Source: JAZNSB01 sp045590955
GTDB lineage: Bacteria; Pseudomonadota; Alphaproteobacteria; RF32; CAG-239
DNA length: 64,000 nt
Assembly: GCA_045590955.1 (NCBI GenBank)
Contig: JAZNSB010000003.1
Location: forward strand, 1-64,000
Direction of reading: 5' to 3'
Part shown: positions 50,599-58,174 of the stretch, piece by piece
How positions within the stretch are numbered: position 1 is the first letter of the stretch
How the letters are laid out: every line of letters begins with the position of its first letter
Notes under the pieces: model-generated
Database searches by the model: none
The model's input: the letters and a program-made list of their open reading frames with translations, nothing else
What the model was told of the DNA's origin: nothing
Translations under genes and position numbers: made by a program

Positions 50599-50979
50599 AT
50601 GTATAATAAAGAACCGTCACAGAGACAATTGCAAGTTGGACAAGAGATAAAGAAAATCATTGCCTCAATGGTGCAAAGACAAGAAATCAGAAACATACAA
50701 GATGTTGATGCGCTGGTAACAATAATGGAGGCGCAAGTTTCTCCGGATTTGAAGTATTGCAATGTATATTTCATTACTTCTGATGCAGATACAAATCAGA
50801 CCGTTTTAGAGGGATTGATGTTGGCTCGCAATTATATCAGAAAACAAGTGGGAGCCAGAGCAGGATTAAGATATGTTCCGGAACTGGTTTTTAGAATTGA
50901 CGAATCTTTTGCCAGGGTTGATGAAATTGAAAGATTGCTCAGAGATCCAAAGGTTTCTGCTGACCTACAAAAAGAATAA
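50599..50979 (+). CDS. rbfA: 30S ribosome-binding factor RbfA
   Basis: This 126-residue KH-fold protein assists maturation of the 5' end of 16S rRNA. It begins with a SQRQLQVGQEIKKIIASMVQRQEIR helix, holds VSPDLKYCNVYFI and ends LRYVPELVFRIDESFARVDEIERLL, as in the family. ATG 50599 has GGGGAAAC upstream, ten bases after the infB stop. The frame is open into infB upstream but is not homologous there. Confidence 0.95.
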   Translation: MYNKEPSQRQLQVGQEIKKIIASMVQRQEIRNIQDVDALVTIMEAQVSPDLKYCNVYFITSDADTNQTVLEGLMLARNYIRKQVGARAGLRYVPELVFRIDESFARVDEIERLLRDPKVSADLQKE

Positions 50980-50991
50980 AGCACAATAAAA

Positions 50992-51879
50992 ATGACCAAA
51001 AACACTCAAAATATACATGGTTGGATTGTGCTTGATAAGCCTAAAGACATGACTTCAAATGCCGCACTGACAAAAGTGCGACATTTGTTTAATGTTAAAA
51101 AAGCCGGACACGTTGGAACCCTTGATCCTTTTGCCACAGGAGTTTTACCCATAGCTTTGGGAGAAGCAACAAAACTGATTTGTTTGATTGAGGGAGGAAT
51201 AAAAACATATGAGTTTGATTGTCAATTTGGCGAACAAACATCAACGGATGATAATACCGGGGATGTTATAAAAACATGCGAAAAAATTCCAACCAAAGAA
51301 GAAATTGAGAATGTAATACCGAGTTTTATTGGAAAAATAAAACAAATACCATCAAAATTTTCTGCCATAAAAATAAATGGCAAAAGAGCATATGATTTGG
51401 CCAGAAATGGAGAAGATTTTGAAATGAAATCAAGAGAAGTAGATGTGTTTTCTCTTAAACTTATTTCTTTTGAAAAAGACACAGCAACAATGGAGGTTGT
51501 TTGTTCTAAAGGAACATATGTGAGAACTCTTGGGGCAGATTTAGCAAAAAAACTTGGCACTTGCGCTCACTTAAAGGCTTTAAGGCGTAAAAAAAGCGGT
51601 TTTTTTGACCTATCACATGCAATAAGTCTTGAAAATTTAAAAGAAATGGTGCATATTAATCAAGCTTTACATCCTGTATTAACACCTCTGTGCGACATCA
51701 CGGAGATTGCTGTATCGGATGAGCAGGCTACCAAATTGCGTCAGGGGCAGTCATTGTCTCCAAAAGGCTTTGAAGCTTATAAAAATGGAGAATTGGTTGC
51801 TGTTTGTAACGCAAATCCGGTGGCAATAGTGCGCAAGTCTGAGCGAAAAATTGCTCCGTGGCGCGTGTTTAACTTTTAA
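50992..51879 (+). CDS. truB: tRNA pseudouridine(55) synthase TruB
   Basis: This 295-residue enzyme makes pseudouridine 55 in the T loop of tRNAs. The catalytic Asp lies in HVGTLDPFATGVLPIALGEATK (near residue 45); KTYEFDCQFGEQTSTDD, GKIKQIPSKFSAIKINGKRAYDLAR and GTYVRTLGADLAKKLG are further family marks, followed by a C-terminal PUA-like part. The ribosome site is weak. It stands 12 bases after rbfA; rpsO follows 17 bases later. Confidence 0.95.
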   Translation: MTKNTQNIHGWIVLDKPKDMTSNAALTKVRHLFNVKKAGHVGTLDPFATGVLPIALGEATKLICLIEGGIKTYEFDCQFGEQTSTDDNTGDVIKTCEKIPTKEEIENVIPSFIGKIKQIPSKFSAIKINGKRAYDLARNGEDFEMKSREVDVFSLKLISFEKDTATMEVVCSKGTYVRTLGADLAKKLGTCAHLKALRRKKSGFFDLSHAISLENLKEMVHINQALHPVLTPLCDITEIAVSDEQATKLRQGQSLSPKGFEAYKNGELVAVCNANPVAIVRKSERKIAPWRVFNF

Positions 51880-51896
51880 CTTAAAGGAAAAATAAG

Positions 51897-52166
51897 ATGT
51901 CGTTTACTAATGAAGAAAAACAAAAACTTATCAAAGAATACGGATTGAATCCTAATGATACTGGTTCTCCGGAAGTTCAAATCGCTATTTGGACTTTTAG
52001 AATCAACAACTTGATTGAACACTTTAATGTGCACAAAAAAGACAAACATTCTCGTTTGGGTTTGATGAAAATGGTTGGTAATCGTCGTAGATTGCTTGAC
52101 TATTTGAAAGGAAAGTCTGAAACAAGATATCAATCTCTTATTCAAAAATTAAATATCAGAAAGTAG
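51897..52166 (+). CDS. rpsO: 30S ribosomal protein S15
   Basis: This 89-residue protein is S15, a primary binder of the central domain of 16S rRNA. It holds LIKEYGLNPNDTGSPEVQIA, LIEHFNVHKKDKHSRLGLMKMV and RRRLLDYLK, all typical. AAAGGAAAA lies before the ATG. It is followed by a terminator and then pnp, the conserved rpsO-pnp order. Confidence 0.97.
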   Translation: MSFTNEEKQKLIKEYGLNPNDTGSPEVQIAIWTFRINNLIEHFNVHKKDKHSRLGLMKMVGNRRRLLDYLKGKSETRYQSLIQKLNIRK

Positions 52167-52183
52167 ATATTTGTTTCAAAAAA

Positions 52184-52216
52184 TTTGCGGAGCAGTTTTG
52201 GCTCCGCAAGCTTTTT
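52184..52216 (+). terminator. Rho-independent terminator after rpsO
   Basis: A nine-bp stem (TTGCGGAGC with GCTCCGCAA) closes a seven-base loop and is followed by five Ts. It divides rpsO from pnp; readthrough or an own promoter must feed pnp. Confidence 0.85.
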
Positions 52217-52263
52217 GTTTTGGTAGAAAAGATGTATGAAATATAACTTTATAAGGAAAAAAG

Positions 52264-54387
52264 ATGATAAATTTTAATGTTGTAAAAAAAGAAATGATGT
52301 GGGGCGGTCGTCCGCTTACTTTGGAAACAGGTAAAATTGCCAGACAGGCAACAGGTGCTGTAATTGCAACTTATGGTAATACTTCCGTAATTGCTACGGT
52401 TTGTGCCGCAAAAGAAGCAAAACCAGATCAGGATTTCTTTCCATTAACCGTAAACTATCAGGAAAAATACTATTCAACCGGAAAAATTCCAGGCGGATAT
52501 CTTAAAAGAGAAGGAAAACCTTCTGAGCACGAAGTGTTAGTGTCTCGTTTGATTGACAGACCAATTCGTCCGTTGTTCCCTGATGCGTTTAAAAATGAAG
52601 TTCAAATTATTTGCACAACATTGTCTCATGACCAAGAAAATGATTCTGATATTGTGGCAATGATTGCAGCATCTGCAGCTTTGGCAGTGTCCGGAGTTCC
52701 GTTCTTGGGTCCGATTGCATCTGCAAAAGTTGGATACATTAACGGACAATATGTTTTGAATCCAACAATTGAACAATTAAAAGAAACAGATTTGGAATTG
52801 GTTGTTGCCGGAACAAAACAAGGTGTGCTTATGGTTGAATCTGAAGCACAAGAACTTTCTGAAGAAACAATGTTAAATGCAGTTATGTTCGGTTTTGAAT
52901 CTTTCCAAAACGTTATTGATTTAATTTGCCAATTAAAAGAAGAAGCCGGAAAACCAGATTGGGAAAAACCTGAATATCCTGCAGAATATGTTGATTTTTA
53001 CAACAAAATAGGTGAAAAATTTGCGCCAATGTTTGAAAAGGCTTTTGAAGAAACAGACAAGTTGAAACGTTTGTCTTTGTTGGATGAGGCAAAAGCCGCT
53101 GTTTTGGCAACAATAGATCCTGAAAATGAATTTGAAAACAGATACGTTGTTGATGTTATGGAAAATGTTCAGGCAAAAATTATGCGTGAAAAAGTTTTGC
53201 AAACAGGAAAGCGTATTGACGGTAGAGATACAAAAACAGTTCGCCCAATTCAATGTCAGGTAGATGTTTTGCCAAGAGTTCACGGATCTGCTCTGTTTAC
53301 CAGAGGAGAAACACAGGCTTTGGTTGTAACAACCTTGGGAACAGGTGAAGATGCTCAAATGATTGATGGTTTGATGGAAACATATAAGCAAGACTTTATG
53401 TTGCATTATAACTTTCCGCCATTTTCTGTTGGTGAATGCGGAAAAGTAGGTTCTCCCGGCCGTAGAGAAGTTGGTCACGGAAAACTTGCTTGGCGTGCAA
53501 TTCATCCAATGTTGCCAAAAAATAAAGAAGAATTTCCTTATACAATAAGAGTTGTTTCTGATATTATGGAATCCAACGGCTCTTCTTCAATGGCAACTGT
53601 TTGCGGAACAACAATGTCTTTGATGGCAGCCGGTGTGCCAATGCAAAAACCTGTGGCAGGTATTGCAATGGGCTTGATTAAAGAAGATGATGGAAGAGTG
53701 GCTGTGTTGACCGATATATTGGGCGATGAAGACCACCTTGGCGACATGGACTTTAAAGTGGCAGGAACAAAAGACGGTGTAACCGCTTTGCAAATGGATA
53801 TTAAAATTACATCAATAACCAAAGAAATTATGCAAACAGCTTTGGCTCAAGCACATGAAGGAAGAATTCATATCTTAGGCGAAATGGCAAAGGCTATTGA
53901 AGAACCAAGAAAAGAAGTTTCTCCATATGCTCCAAAAATTATATCTATCAAAATACCGGTAGATAAAATTCGTGATGTAATTGGAACGGGTGGAAAAATA
54001 ATTAGAGAAATTGTTGAAAAAACCCATACAAAAGTAGACATTACAGACGATGGAGTGGTTCGTATCGCTGCGTTAAATGCCGAAGATGGAAATGCAGCTT
54101 TGGAATGGATTAACGGTATTGTTGCAGAACCCGAAGCCGGAAAAATTTATCACGGAACAGTGGTAAAAATTATGGATTTTGGCGCTTTTGTTAGATTTTT
54201 GGGAACAACCGAAGGTCTTGTTCATATTTCTGAGGTAAAACCAGAAAGAATCAATGCCGTTTCAGATTTTTATAAAGAAGGTGATAAAATCTGGGTTAAG
54301 TGTTTAGGCGTAGATAACCGAGGAAAATGGAAACTTTCTGCAAAGAGAGTGGACCAATCTAACGGAACGGATTTAGAAAACAATTAA
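52264..54387 (+). CDS. pnp: Polynucleotide phosphorylase
   Basis: This 707-residue enzyme degrades RNA 3' to 5' by phosphorolysis, usually with RNase E. It has the first RNase PH domain (about 1-210), an all-helical linker, the second RNase PH domain with RIDGRDTKTVRPI and the catalytic Asp region VLTDILGDEDHLGDMDFKVAG, then KH (IRDVIGTGGKIIREI) and S1 (YHGTVVKIMDFGAFVRF). The C-terminus is a little shorter than in many alphaproteobacteria. AAGG lies upstream of the ATG. A terminator follows. Confidence 0.97.
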   Translation: MINFNVVKKEMMWGGRPLTLETGKIARQATGAVIATYGNTSVIATVCAAKEAKPDQDFFPLTVNYQEKYYSTGKIPGGYLKREGKPSEHEVLVSRLIDRPIRPLFPDAFKNEVQIICTTLSHDQENDSDIVAMIAASAALAVSGVPFLGPIASAKVGYINGQYVLNPTIEQLKETDLELVVAGTKQGVLMVESEAQELSEETMLNAVMFGFESFQNVIDLICQLKEEAGKPDWEKPEYPAEYVDFYNKIGEKFAPMFEKAFEETDKLKRLSLLDEAKAAVLATIDPENEFENRYVVDVMENVQAKIMREKVLQTGKRIDGRDTKTVRPIQCQVDVLPRVHGSALFTRGETQALVVTTLGTGEDAQMIDGLMETYKQDFMLHYNFPPFSVGECGKVGSPGRREVGHGKLAWRAIHPMLPKNKEEFPYTIRVVSDIMESNGSSSMATVCGTTMSLMAAGVPMQKPVAGIAMGLIKEDDGRVAVLTDILGDEDHLGDMDFKVAGTKDGVTALQMDIKITSITKEIMQTALAQAHEGRIHILGEMAKAIEEPRKEVSPYAPKIISIKIPVDKIRDVIGTGGKIIREIVEKTHTKVDITDDGVVRIAALNAEDGNAALEWINGIVAEPEAGKIYHGTVVKIMDFGAFVRFLGTTEGLVHISEVKPERINAVSDFYKEGDKIWVKCLGVDNRGKWKLSAKRVDQSNGTDLENN

Positions 54388-54406
54388 TCAGTTTTCTTGT
54401 TAAGCA

Positions 54407-54437
54407 AAAAAAGAGCAGACAAGTGTTTGCTCTTTTT
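54407..54437 (+). terminator. Rho-independent terminator after pnp
   Basis: Five to eight base pairs around GAGCA/TGCTC, lengthened by A-T pairs (A run at 54406-54412, T run from 54431), form a hairpin with a short loop and a T tract. It marks the end of pnp and the left border of the two unrecognised genes. Confidence 0.8.
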
Positions 54438-54439
54438 TG

Positions 54440-54468
54440 TTGCAAAAAGGACGAAATGATGCTAAAGT
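54440..54468 (+). promoter_or_regulatory. Candidate promoter for the 54.5-55.5 kb genes
   Basis: TTGCAA at 54440-54445 and TAAAGT at 54463-54468 stand 17 bases apart, with TGC directly before the -10 box (extended -10 form). It overlaps the start of the 18-codon frame at 54456. Support is from motif only. Confidence 0.3.
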
Positions 54469-54512
54469 GTTGGCTCAAATGTATTTTTATTAGACGAATT
54501 AAGTTAAACTAA
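54456..54512 (+). CDS. Possible 18-residue leader peptide or broken N-terminus
   Basis: An 18-residue frame starts at one of two ATGs in a row (54456, 54459), with AAAGG five to six bases upstream, and ends in TAA at 54510-54512. It is basic and hydrophobic (KCWLKCIFIRRIK). The stop is in frame with the gene that follows, and the next codon is a TTG. It may be a leader peptide, or the original N-terminus of the next gene cut off by a nonsense change. If the promoter at 54440-54468 is right, it would not be on that transcript. Confidence 0.25.
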   Translation: MMLKCWLKCIFIRRIKLN

Positions 54513-54545
54513 TTGACTGAAAAGGCAGTCATAAATAATTGTGTT

Positions 54546-55022
54546 ATGGAAAAAAAACCAATACCGATGCCTCTGGGGTTTAAAGTTGAAGTAAAATTTC
54601 TTGCGGCAGAGCAGGTGTCAAAAAACAACGTGTGCTCTACCATGGTCTTTGAACGAGAAGGAAAATCTTGCTACTGTGTATGGAGTGGAGATTATACCGG
54701 AAAAGGACCTTGCAGGGGCTATTTGGTAAGAAAAACAGACGTTCCCGGCGAATGGATTGTCGCCAAGGGTGAGTTGGTAGAAAAGTATCTCCAAGAGGTA
54801 AATTTCTGGGTGAAGAAAGCGGTTCAAATCGTAACCGGCAAGGCTGACGTGGAGGTTGATTACTCCTGTGGTCAGACCTTATTCTCTAACGAACGCAAAT
54901 ATAAGCGTTGCTATGAAATTTTAAATGAAAAACTTGGGTTTCCTCTTGAATGGATGGGGTTGTCTAAAATGGACTATGCCTTGATGATTTATGAGAGAAA
55001 CGGCATTTTTAATGAAATCTGA
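54546..55022 (+). CDS. Hypothetical protein, first gene of a terminator-bounded pair
   Basis: I do not recognise this 158-residue protein. It has no signal peptide or membrane segment. It looks like a small mixed alpha/beta domain: strands around GFKVEVKFLA, STMVFEREGKSCYCVW and GYLVRK, then helices (KYLQEVNFWVKKAVQIV) and a C-terminal stretch ending YERNGIFNEI. Six Cys are scattered without a metal-binding spacing. The start is uncertain: ATG 54546 lacks a ribosome site, and TTG 54513 follows an in-frame stop at once. Codon choice includes more C-ending codons than neighbouring genes. The next gene begins one base after its stop. Confidence 0.6.
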   Translation: MEKKPIPMPLGFKVEVKFLAAEQVSKNNVCSTMVFEREGKSCYCVWSGDYTGKGPCRGYLVRKTDVPGEWIVAKGELVEKYLQEVNFWVKKAVQIVTGKADVEVDYSCGQTLFSNERKYKRCYEILNEKLGFPLEWMGLSKMDYALMIYERNGIFNEI

Positions 55023-55023
55023 T

Positions 55024-55524
55024 ATGAAAAAAGAGACATTAAAAAACGAAGTTACGAACGAAACTTATCCTTGTGAAATAAAGGTAAAATCAGGAAAAGC
55101 ATTGCGCCTAAAAATTACGGCTGCAATCGGAGATCGTTCGTGTGGAACAGTAATAGCCTCAGGAACGGCTTTACAGTGTTTTATAAAAGGCCAATTTGCC
55201 GTGGGAACAGTTCTTGATGTGTTGCCGATTGAAATTTCGTCAGAAAACGGCATGTGGCAATGCGTTCATTGGTCAAGGGTGATGGAGGTTGCAAACGCCA
55301 TTAAAGAGGAGGCCAGAATTATAGATGCGAGATTTGCTTTCGGAAGAGGTAAAGACAGCGAATATGATTTTGAAGATTTTCTTTTTGCCGGAACAAAAGG
55401 ATATTTGACATATCTGGAAAAAGTAACAGCTTTGATAGATGTTTTTCCAGAAATTTCAAATTGTACGGCCCCGCTGAAAATGAAAGATGCCATACAGGCA
55501 ATTTTGCGGGAAAACTTGGATTAA
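55024..55524 (+). CDS. Hypothetical protein, second gene of a terminator-bounded pair
   Basis: I do not recognise this 166-residue soluble protein. The first half looks beta-rich (EIKVKSGKALRLKITAAIGDR, GTVIASGTALQCFIKGQF, GTVLDVLPIEIS), the second half helical (VMEVANAIKEEARII, GYLTYLEKVTALIDVF, MKDAIQAILREN). Three in-frame ATGs (54991, 55012, 55024) are possible and none has a good ribosome site; 55024 is taken because it lies one base after the previous stop. A strong terminator follows. The pair sits between pnp and rplY with nothing else, and no toxin-antitoxin, phage or restriction family is seen. Confidence 0.6.
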   Translation: MKKETLKNEVTNETYPCEIKVKSGKALRLKITAAIGDRSCGTVIASGTALQCFIKGQFAVGTVLDVLPIEISSENGMWQCVHWSRVMEVANAIKEEARIIDARFAFGRGKDSEYDFEDFLFAGTKGYLTYLEKVTALIDVFPEISNCTAPLKMKDAIQAILRENLD

Positions 55525-55528
55525 AAAC

Positions 55529-55558
55529 ACGGGCTCTCTAAAGAGCCCGTTTTTTTTG
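55529..55558. terminator. Strong terminator after the hypothetical pair
   Basis: A nine-bp stem (ACGGGCTCT with AGAGCCCGT) closes a CTAA loop and runs into nine Ts on the plus strand. It lies four bases after the second hypothetical gene. Confidence 0.93.
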
Positions 55559-55653
55559 CTTGAATTTTAATTTTTATGTGTTATCAACTAAATATCAAAA
55601 ACACCCCTGGAGGTTTTTGATGATGTAATGTTAATTTTTTGAAAGATACGAAA

Positions 55654-55944
55654 ATGGCAGATATAGTTTTTAATGCTAAGGTTCGCGAGATAGCAGGTAA
55701 GGGGGCAGCTCGTCAATGTCGTCGTGAAGGGCGCGTTCCGGCTGTTATTTACGGCGGTAAAAAAGAACCTTTTATGATTTCTTTAGACCCTGTTGAGTTG
55801 GAAAAAGCTCTCAATATGGTTGGTTTTTACGACGCAATGATTGAAATTGATGTTGATGGCAAAAAACAAAATGTGGTTTGTCAAAATGTTCAATTCCATC
55901 CGGTTACAGATGCTCCATTGCACGTTGACTTTTTAAGAAAGTAA
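55654..55944 (+). CDS. rplY: 50S ribosomal protein L25, short form
   Basis: This 96-residue protein is the RNA-binding L25 domain (AGKGAARQCRREGRVPAVIYGG, then VVCQNVQFHPVTDAPLHVDFLR), which binds 5S rRNA. Most alphaproteobacteria have a long CTC-type L25 of about 200 residues; here the chain stops two residues after the HVDFL motif that ends the L25 domain, with no C-terminal domain remnant in the 55945-56020 stretch. ATG 55654 has GAAAG upstream. A terminator separates it from pth, its usual neighbour. Confidence 0.9.
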   Translation: MADIVFNAKVREIAGKGAARQCRREGRVPAVIYGGKKEPFMISLDPVELEKALNMVGFYDAMIEIDVDGKKQNVVCQNVQFHPVTDAPLHVDFLRK

Positions 55945-55958
55945 GAAAATAACATGTT

Positions 55959-56007
55959 AAAAGGGGAAACGGGTCTGTAAAACAGTCGTCTTCCCCTTTT
56001 TGTTTTT
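55959..56007 (+). terminator. Large terminator hairpin between rplY and pth
   Basis: A ten-bp outer stem (AAAAGGGGAA with TTCCCCTTTT) holds an inner stem around CTG/CAG and is followed by a T-rich run. It ends 14 bases before the pth start, so pth needs readthrough or a promoter within the hairpin region. Confidence 0.8.
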
Positions 56008-56020
56008 ATACGCGGAAAAA

Positions 56021-56590
56021 ATGTTTTTAATAGTCGGTTTAGGAAATCCTGGAACACAATATGAAAATACCCGCCATAATGTTGGTTTTATGACGGTGGA
56101 TTTCTTGTGGGAGACATTCTCTTTTGCTCCGTTTAAGGCAAAGTTTGACGGTTTGATTGCAGAAGGTAATGTTGCCGGAGAAAAAGTGTTTTTACTTAAA
56201 CCGCAAACCTTTATGAATTTATCCGGAAATAGTGTGGTAAAAGCTGCAAATTTTTATAAAATCTTACCTCAAAATATAATTGTAATTCATGATGATGTGG
56301 ATTTGGTTGTGGGAAAAGTAAAGGCAAAAACCGGTGGTGGAAATGCAGGTCATAACGGGTTAAAATCTGTTGATGCTGCGGTGACGACAAACTATCATAG
56401 AATTCGAATCGGAGTGGGTTCTGAAGAAAAAAGCAAGATGATAAATCATGTGCTGGGAAGTTTTTCTAAACAGGACAGAACAATAATAAATCAAAATATT
56501 AAAATGATTGCGGATAATATAGATGTTTTGATTAAATCTGGAATGGCTGATTTTTCTAATAAAATAGGAATGCAACAGCATAAAAAATAA
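56021..56590 (+). CDS. pth: Peptidyl-tRNA hydrolase
   Basis: This 189-residue enzyme frees tRNA from stalled peptidyl-tRNA. Catalytic and binding residues are in place: GLGNPGTQYENTRHNVGF (His near residue 20), FMNLSG, HDDVDL and the GGGNAGHNGLKS loop. ATG 56021 gives the normal MFLIVGLGNPG start with GCGGA just upstream; an in-frame ATG at 56000 lies inside the terminator. ychF follows ten bases later, a conserved pairing (rplY-pth-ychF). Confidence 0.96.
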   Translation: MFLIVGLGNPGTQYENTRHNVGFMTVDFLWETFSFAPFKAKFDGLIAEGNVAGEKVFLLKPQTFMNLSGNSVVKAANFYKILPQNIIVIHDDVDLVVGKVKAKTGGGNAGHNGLKSVDAAVTTNYHRIRIGVGSEEKSKMINHVLGSFSKQDRTIINQNIKMIADNIDVLIKSGMADFSNKIGMQQHKK

Positions 56591-56600
56591 GGAGAAGATA

Positions 56601-57707
56601 ATGGGGTTTAATTGCGGAATAGTAGGATTGCCAAATGTTGGAAAATCTACATTATTTAATGCGTTAACGCAGACAATTGCAGCACAAGCAGCAAATTATC
56701 CGTTTTGTACTATTGAGCCAAATACGGGAAGAGTGGCTGTTCCTGATATAAGATTGAATAAATTGGCTCAGATGGTGGCCCCAAAAATGGTTACTCCAAC
56801 ATATTTGGAATTTGTAGATATTGCCGGATTAGTTAAAGGTGCTTCAAAAGGCGAGGGTTTGGGAAACCAGTTTTTGGCAAACATTAGAGAAGTGGATGCT
56901 ATTGTGCACGTGGTTAGGTGTTTTGATGATGCAAACATTACTCATGTGGAGGGAACGATAGATCCTGTAAGAGATATTGAAATTGTTGAAACAGAGCTCA
57001 TGATTGCCGATTTGGAATCGTTGGAAAAAAGATTTGACCAGACAAATAAAAAAGCAAAAGGCGGAGAAAAAGAAGCTGTTTTAAGATTGAAGGTAATGAC
57101 CCCTATTATTGAAGCCTTAAAAGAAGGAAAACCGGCAAGAACTGCCAGACCTGACAAAAATGATAAAGACGCATATAAACAGTATGAAATGTTGCAATTG
57201 TTGACAGCAAAACCGGTGCTGTATGTTTGTAATGTTGAGGAAACTGCCGCAGCAGAAGGAAATGAATTTTCTGAAAAAGTGAAAAAATATGCCGAACAAA
57301 AAGGTGCTTCTTGTGTGATAATATCTGCTGCAATTGAAGCAGAGGTGGCTCAGCTTGATGAAGAAGAAAGACAGGCTTTTTTGGAAGATTTAGGCTTAAA
57401 AGAAACCGGTTTGGCAAAAGTAATAAGAGCAGGATATGAGTTACTTGGGCTGGAAACCTATTTTACGGCAGGACCAAAAGAAGTAAGAGCTTGGACTTTT
57501 GTTAAAGGTTCAAAAGCTCCGCAGTGCGCCGGTATAATCCACTCTGATTTTGAAAAAGGATTTATTAGAGCAGAAACAATATCTTATGATGATTTTGTAA
57601 TCTGTGGGGGCGAACAAGGTGCAAAAGAAGCTGGAAAAATGAGGGCCGAGGGAAAAGAATATGTGGTTCAAGATGGTGATTTGCTCAACTTTTTGTTTAA
57701 TGTGTGA
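56601..57707 (+). CDS. ychF: Ribosome-binding ATPase YchF
   Basis: This 368-residue Obg-family protein binds ATP in preference to GTP and associates with ribosomes. G1 is GLPNVGKSTLFNAL, G3 DIAGLVKGASKGEGLGNQFL, and G4 is NVEE in place of NKxD, which explains the ATP preference. A coiled coil fills about 130-200, and the C-terminal TGS domain holds KGSKAPQCAGIIHSDFEKGFIRAE. AAGGAG stands before the ATG. Its stop overlaps a GTG that could start trmL. Confidence 0.96.
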   Translation: MGFNCGIVGLPNVGKSTLFNALTQTIAAQAANYPFCTIEPNTGRVAVPDIRLNKLAQMVAPKMVTPTYLEFVDIAGLVKGASKGEGLGNQFLANIREVDAIVHVVRCFDDANITHVEGTIDPVRDIEIVETELMIADLESLEKRFDQTNKKAKGGEKEAVLRLKVMTPIIEALKEGKPARTARPDKNDKDAYKQYEMLQLLTAKPVLYVCNVEETAAAEGNEFSEKVKKYAEQKGASCVIISAAIEAEVAQLDEEERQAFLEDLGLKETGLAKVIRAGYELLGLETYFTAGPKEVRAWTFVKGSKAPQCAGIIHSDFEKGFIRAETISYDDFVICGGEQGAKEAGKMRAEGKEYVVQDGDLLNFLFNV

Positions 57708-57712
57708 TTGAT

Positions 57713-58174
57713 ATGAGACTGGCACTTTTTCAACCCGATATTCCTCAAAACACAGGAACGCTGATGCGTTTGGCGGCTTGTTTGGATATTGGAATAGATA
57801 TTATTGAGCCTTGCGGATTTGTGTTTTCTGAAAAAAATTTGAAAAGAGCCGGAATGGACTATTTGCAACTGGTAAATTGCAAAAGGCATGATTCTTGGCA
57901 AGATTTTCTAGATTTTAGAGAGCAAAATAAACAAGAATACGGAAGAATAATTTTGCTTTCTACACATGCTCAAAAGCCGTATTATGATTTTGAGTTTTTA
58001 CCAAATGACATTATTTTAATGGGCAGAGAATCTGCCGGAGTGCCACAAGAAGTGCATGATTTTGCAGATGAAAGATTGATAATTCCCATGAATGAAAAAG
58101 CAAGATCAATTAATGTGGCAATTTCTGCTGCAATGGCGGTGGGAGAAGCTTTGCGTCAAACAAAATGGCGCTAA
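57713..58174 (+). CDS. trmL: tRNA (cytidine/uridine-34-2'-O)-methyltransferase TrmL
   Basis: This 153-residue SPOUT methyltransferase modifies the wobble base of leucine tRNAs. It begins MRLALFQPDIPQNTGTLMRLAAC and has the C-terminal knot motifs ILMGRESAGVP, RLIIPMNEKARSINVAISAAMAVGEALRQ. ATG 57713 gives the family N-terminus; a GTG at 57704 is the other choice. It follows ychF by five bases. Its 3' end overlaps the convergent gloB by four bases. Confidence 0.93.
   Translation: MRLALFQPDIPQNTGTLMRLAACLDIGIDIIEPCGFVFSEKNLKRAGMDYLQLVNCKRHDSWQDFLDFREQNKQEYGRIILLSTHAQKPYYDFEFLPNDIILMGRESAGVPQEVHDFADERLIIPMNEKARSINVAISAAMAVGEALRQTKWR

Noticed and set aside
52933..53505. 190-codon open frame on the minus strand inside pnp
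   Set aside because: Antisense shadow of pnp with skewed composition and no ribosome site.
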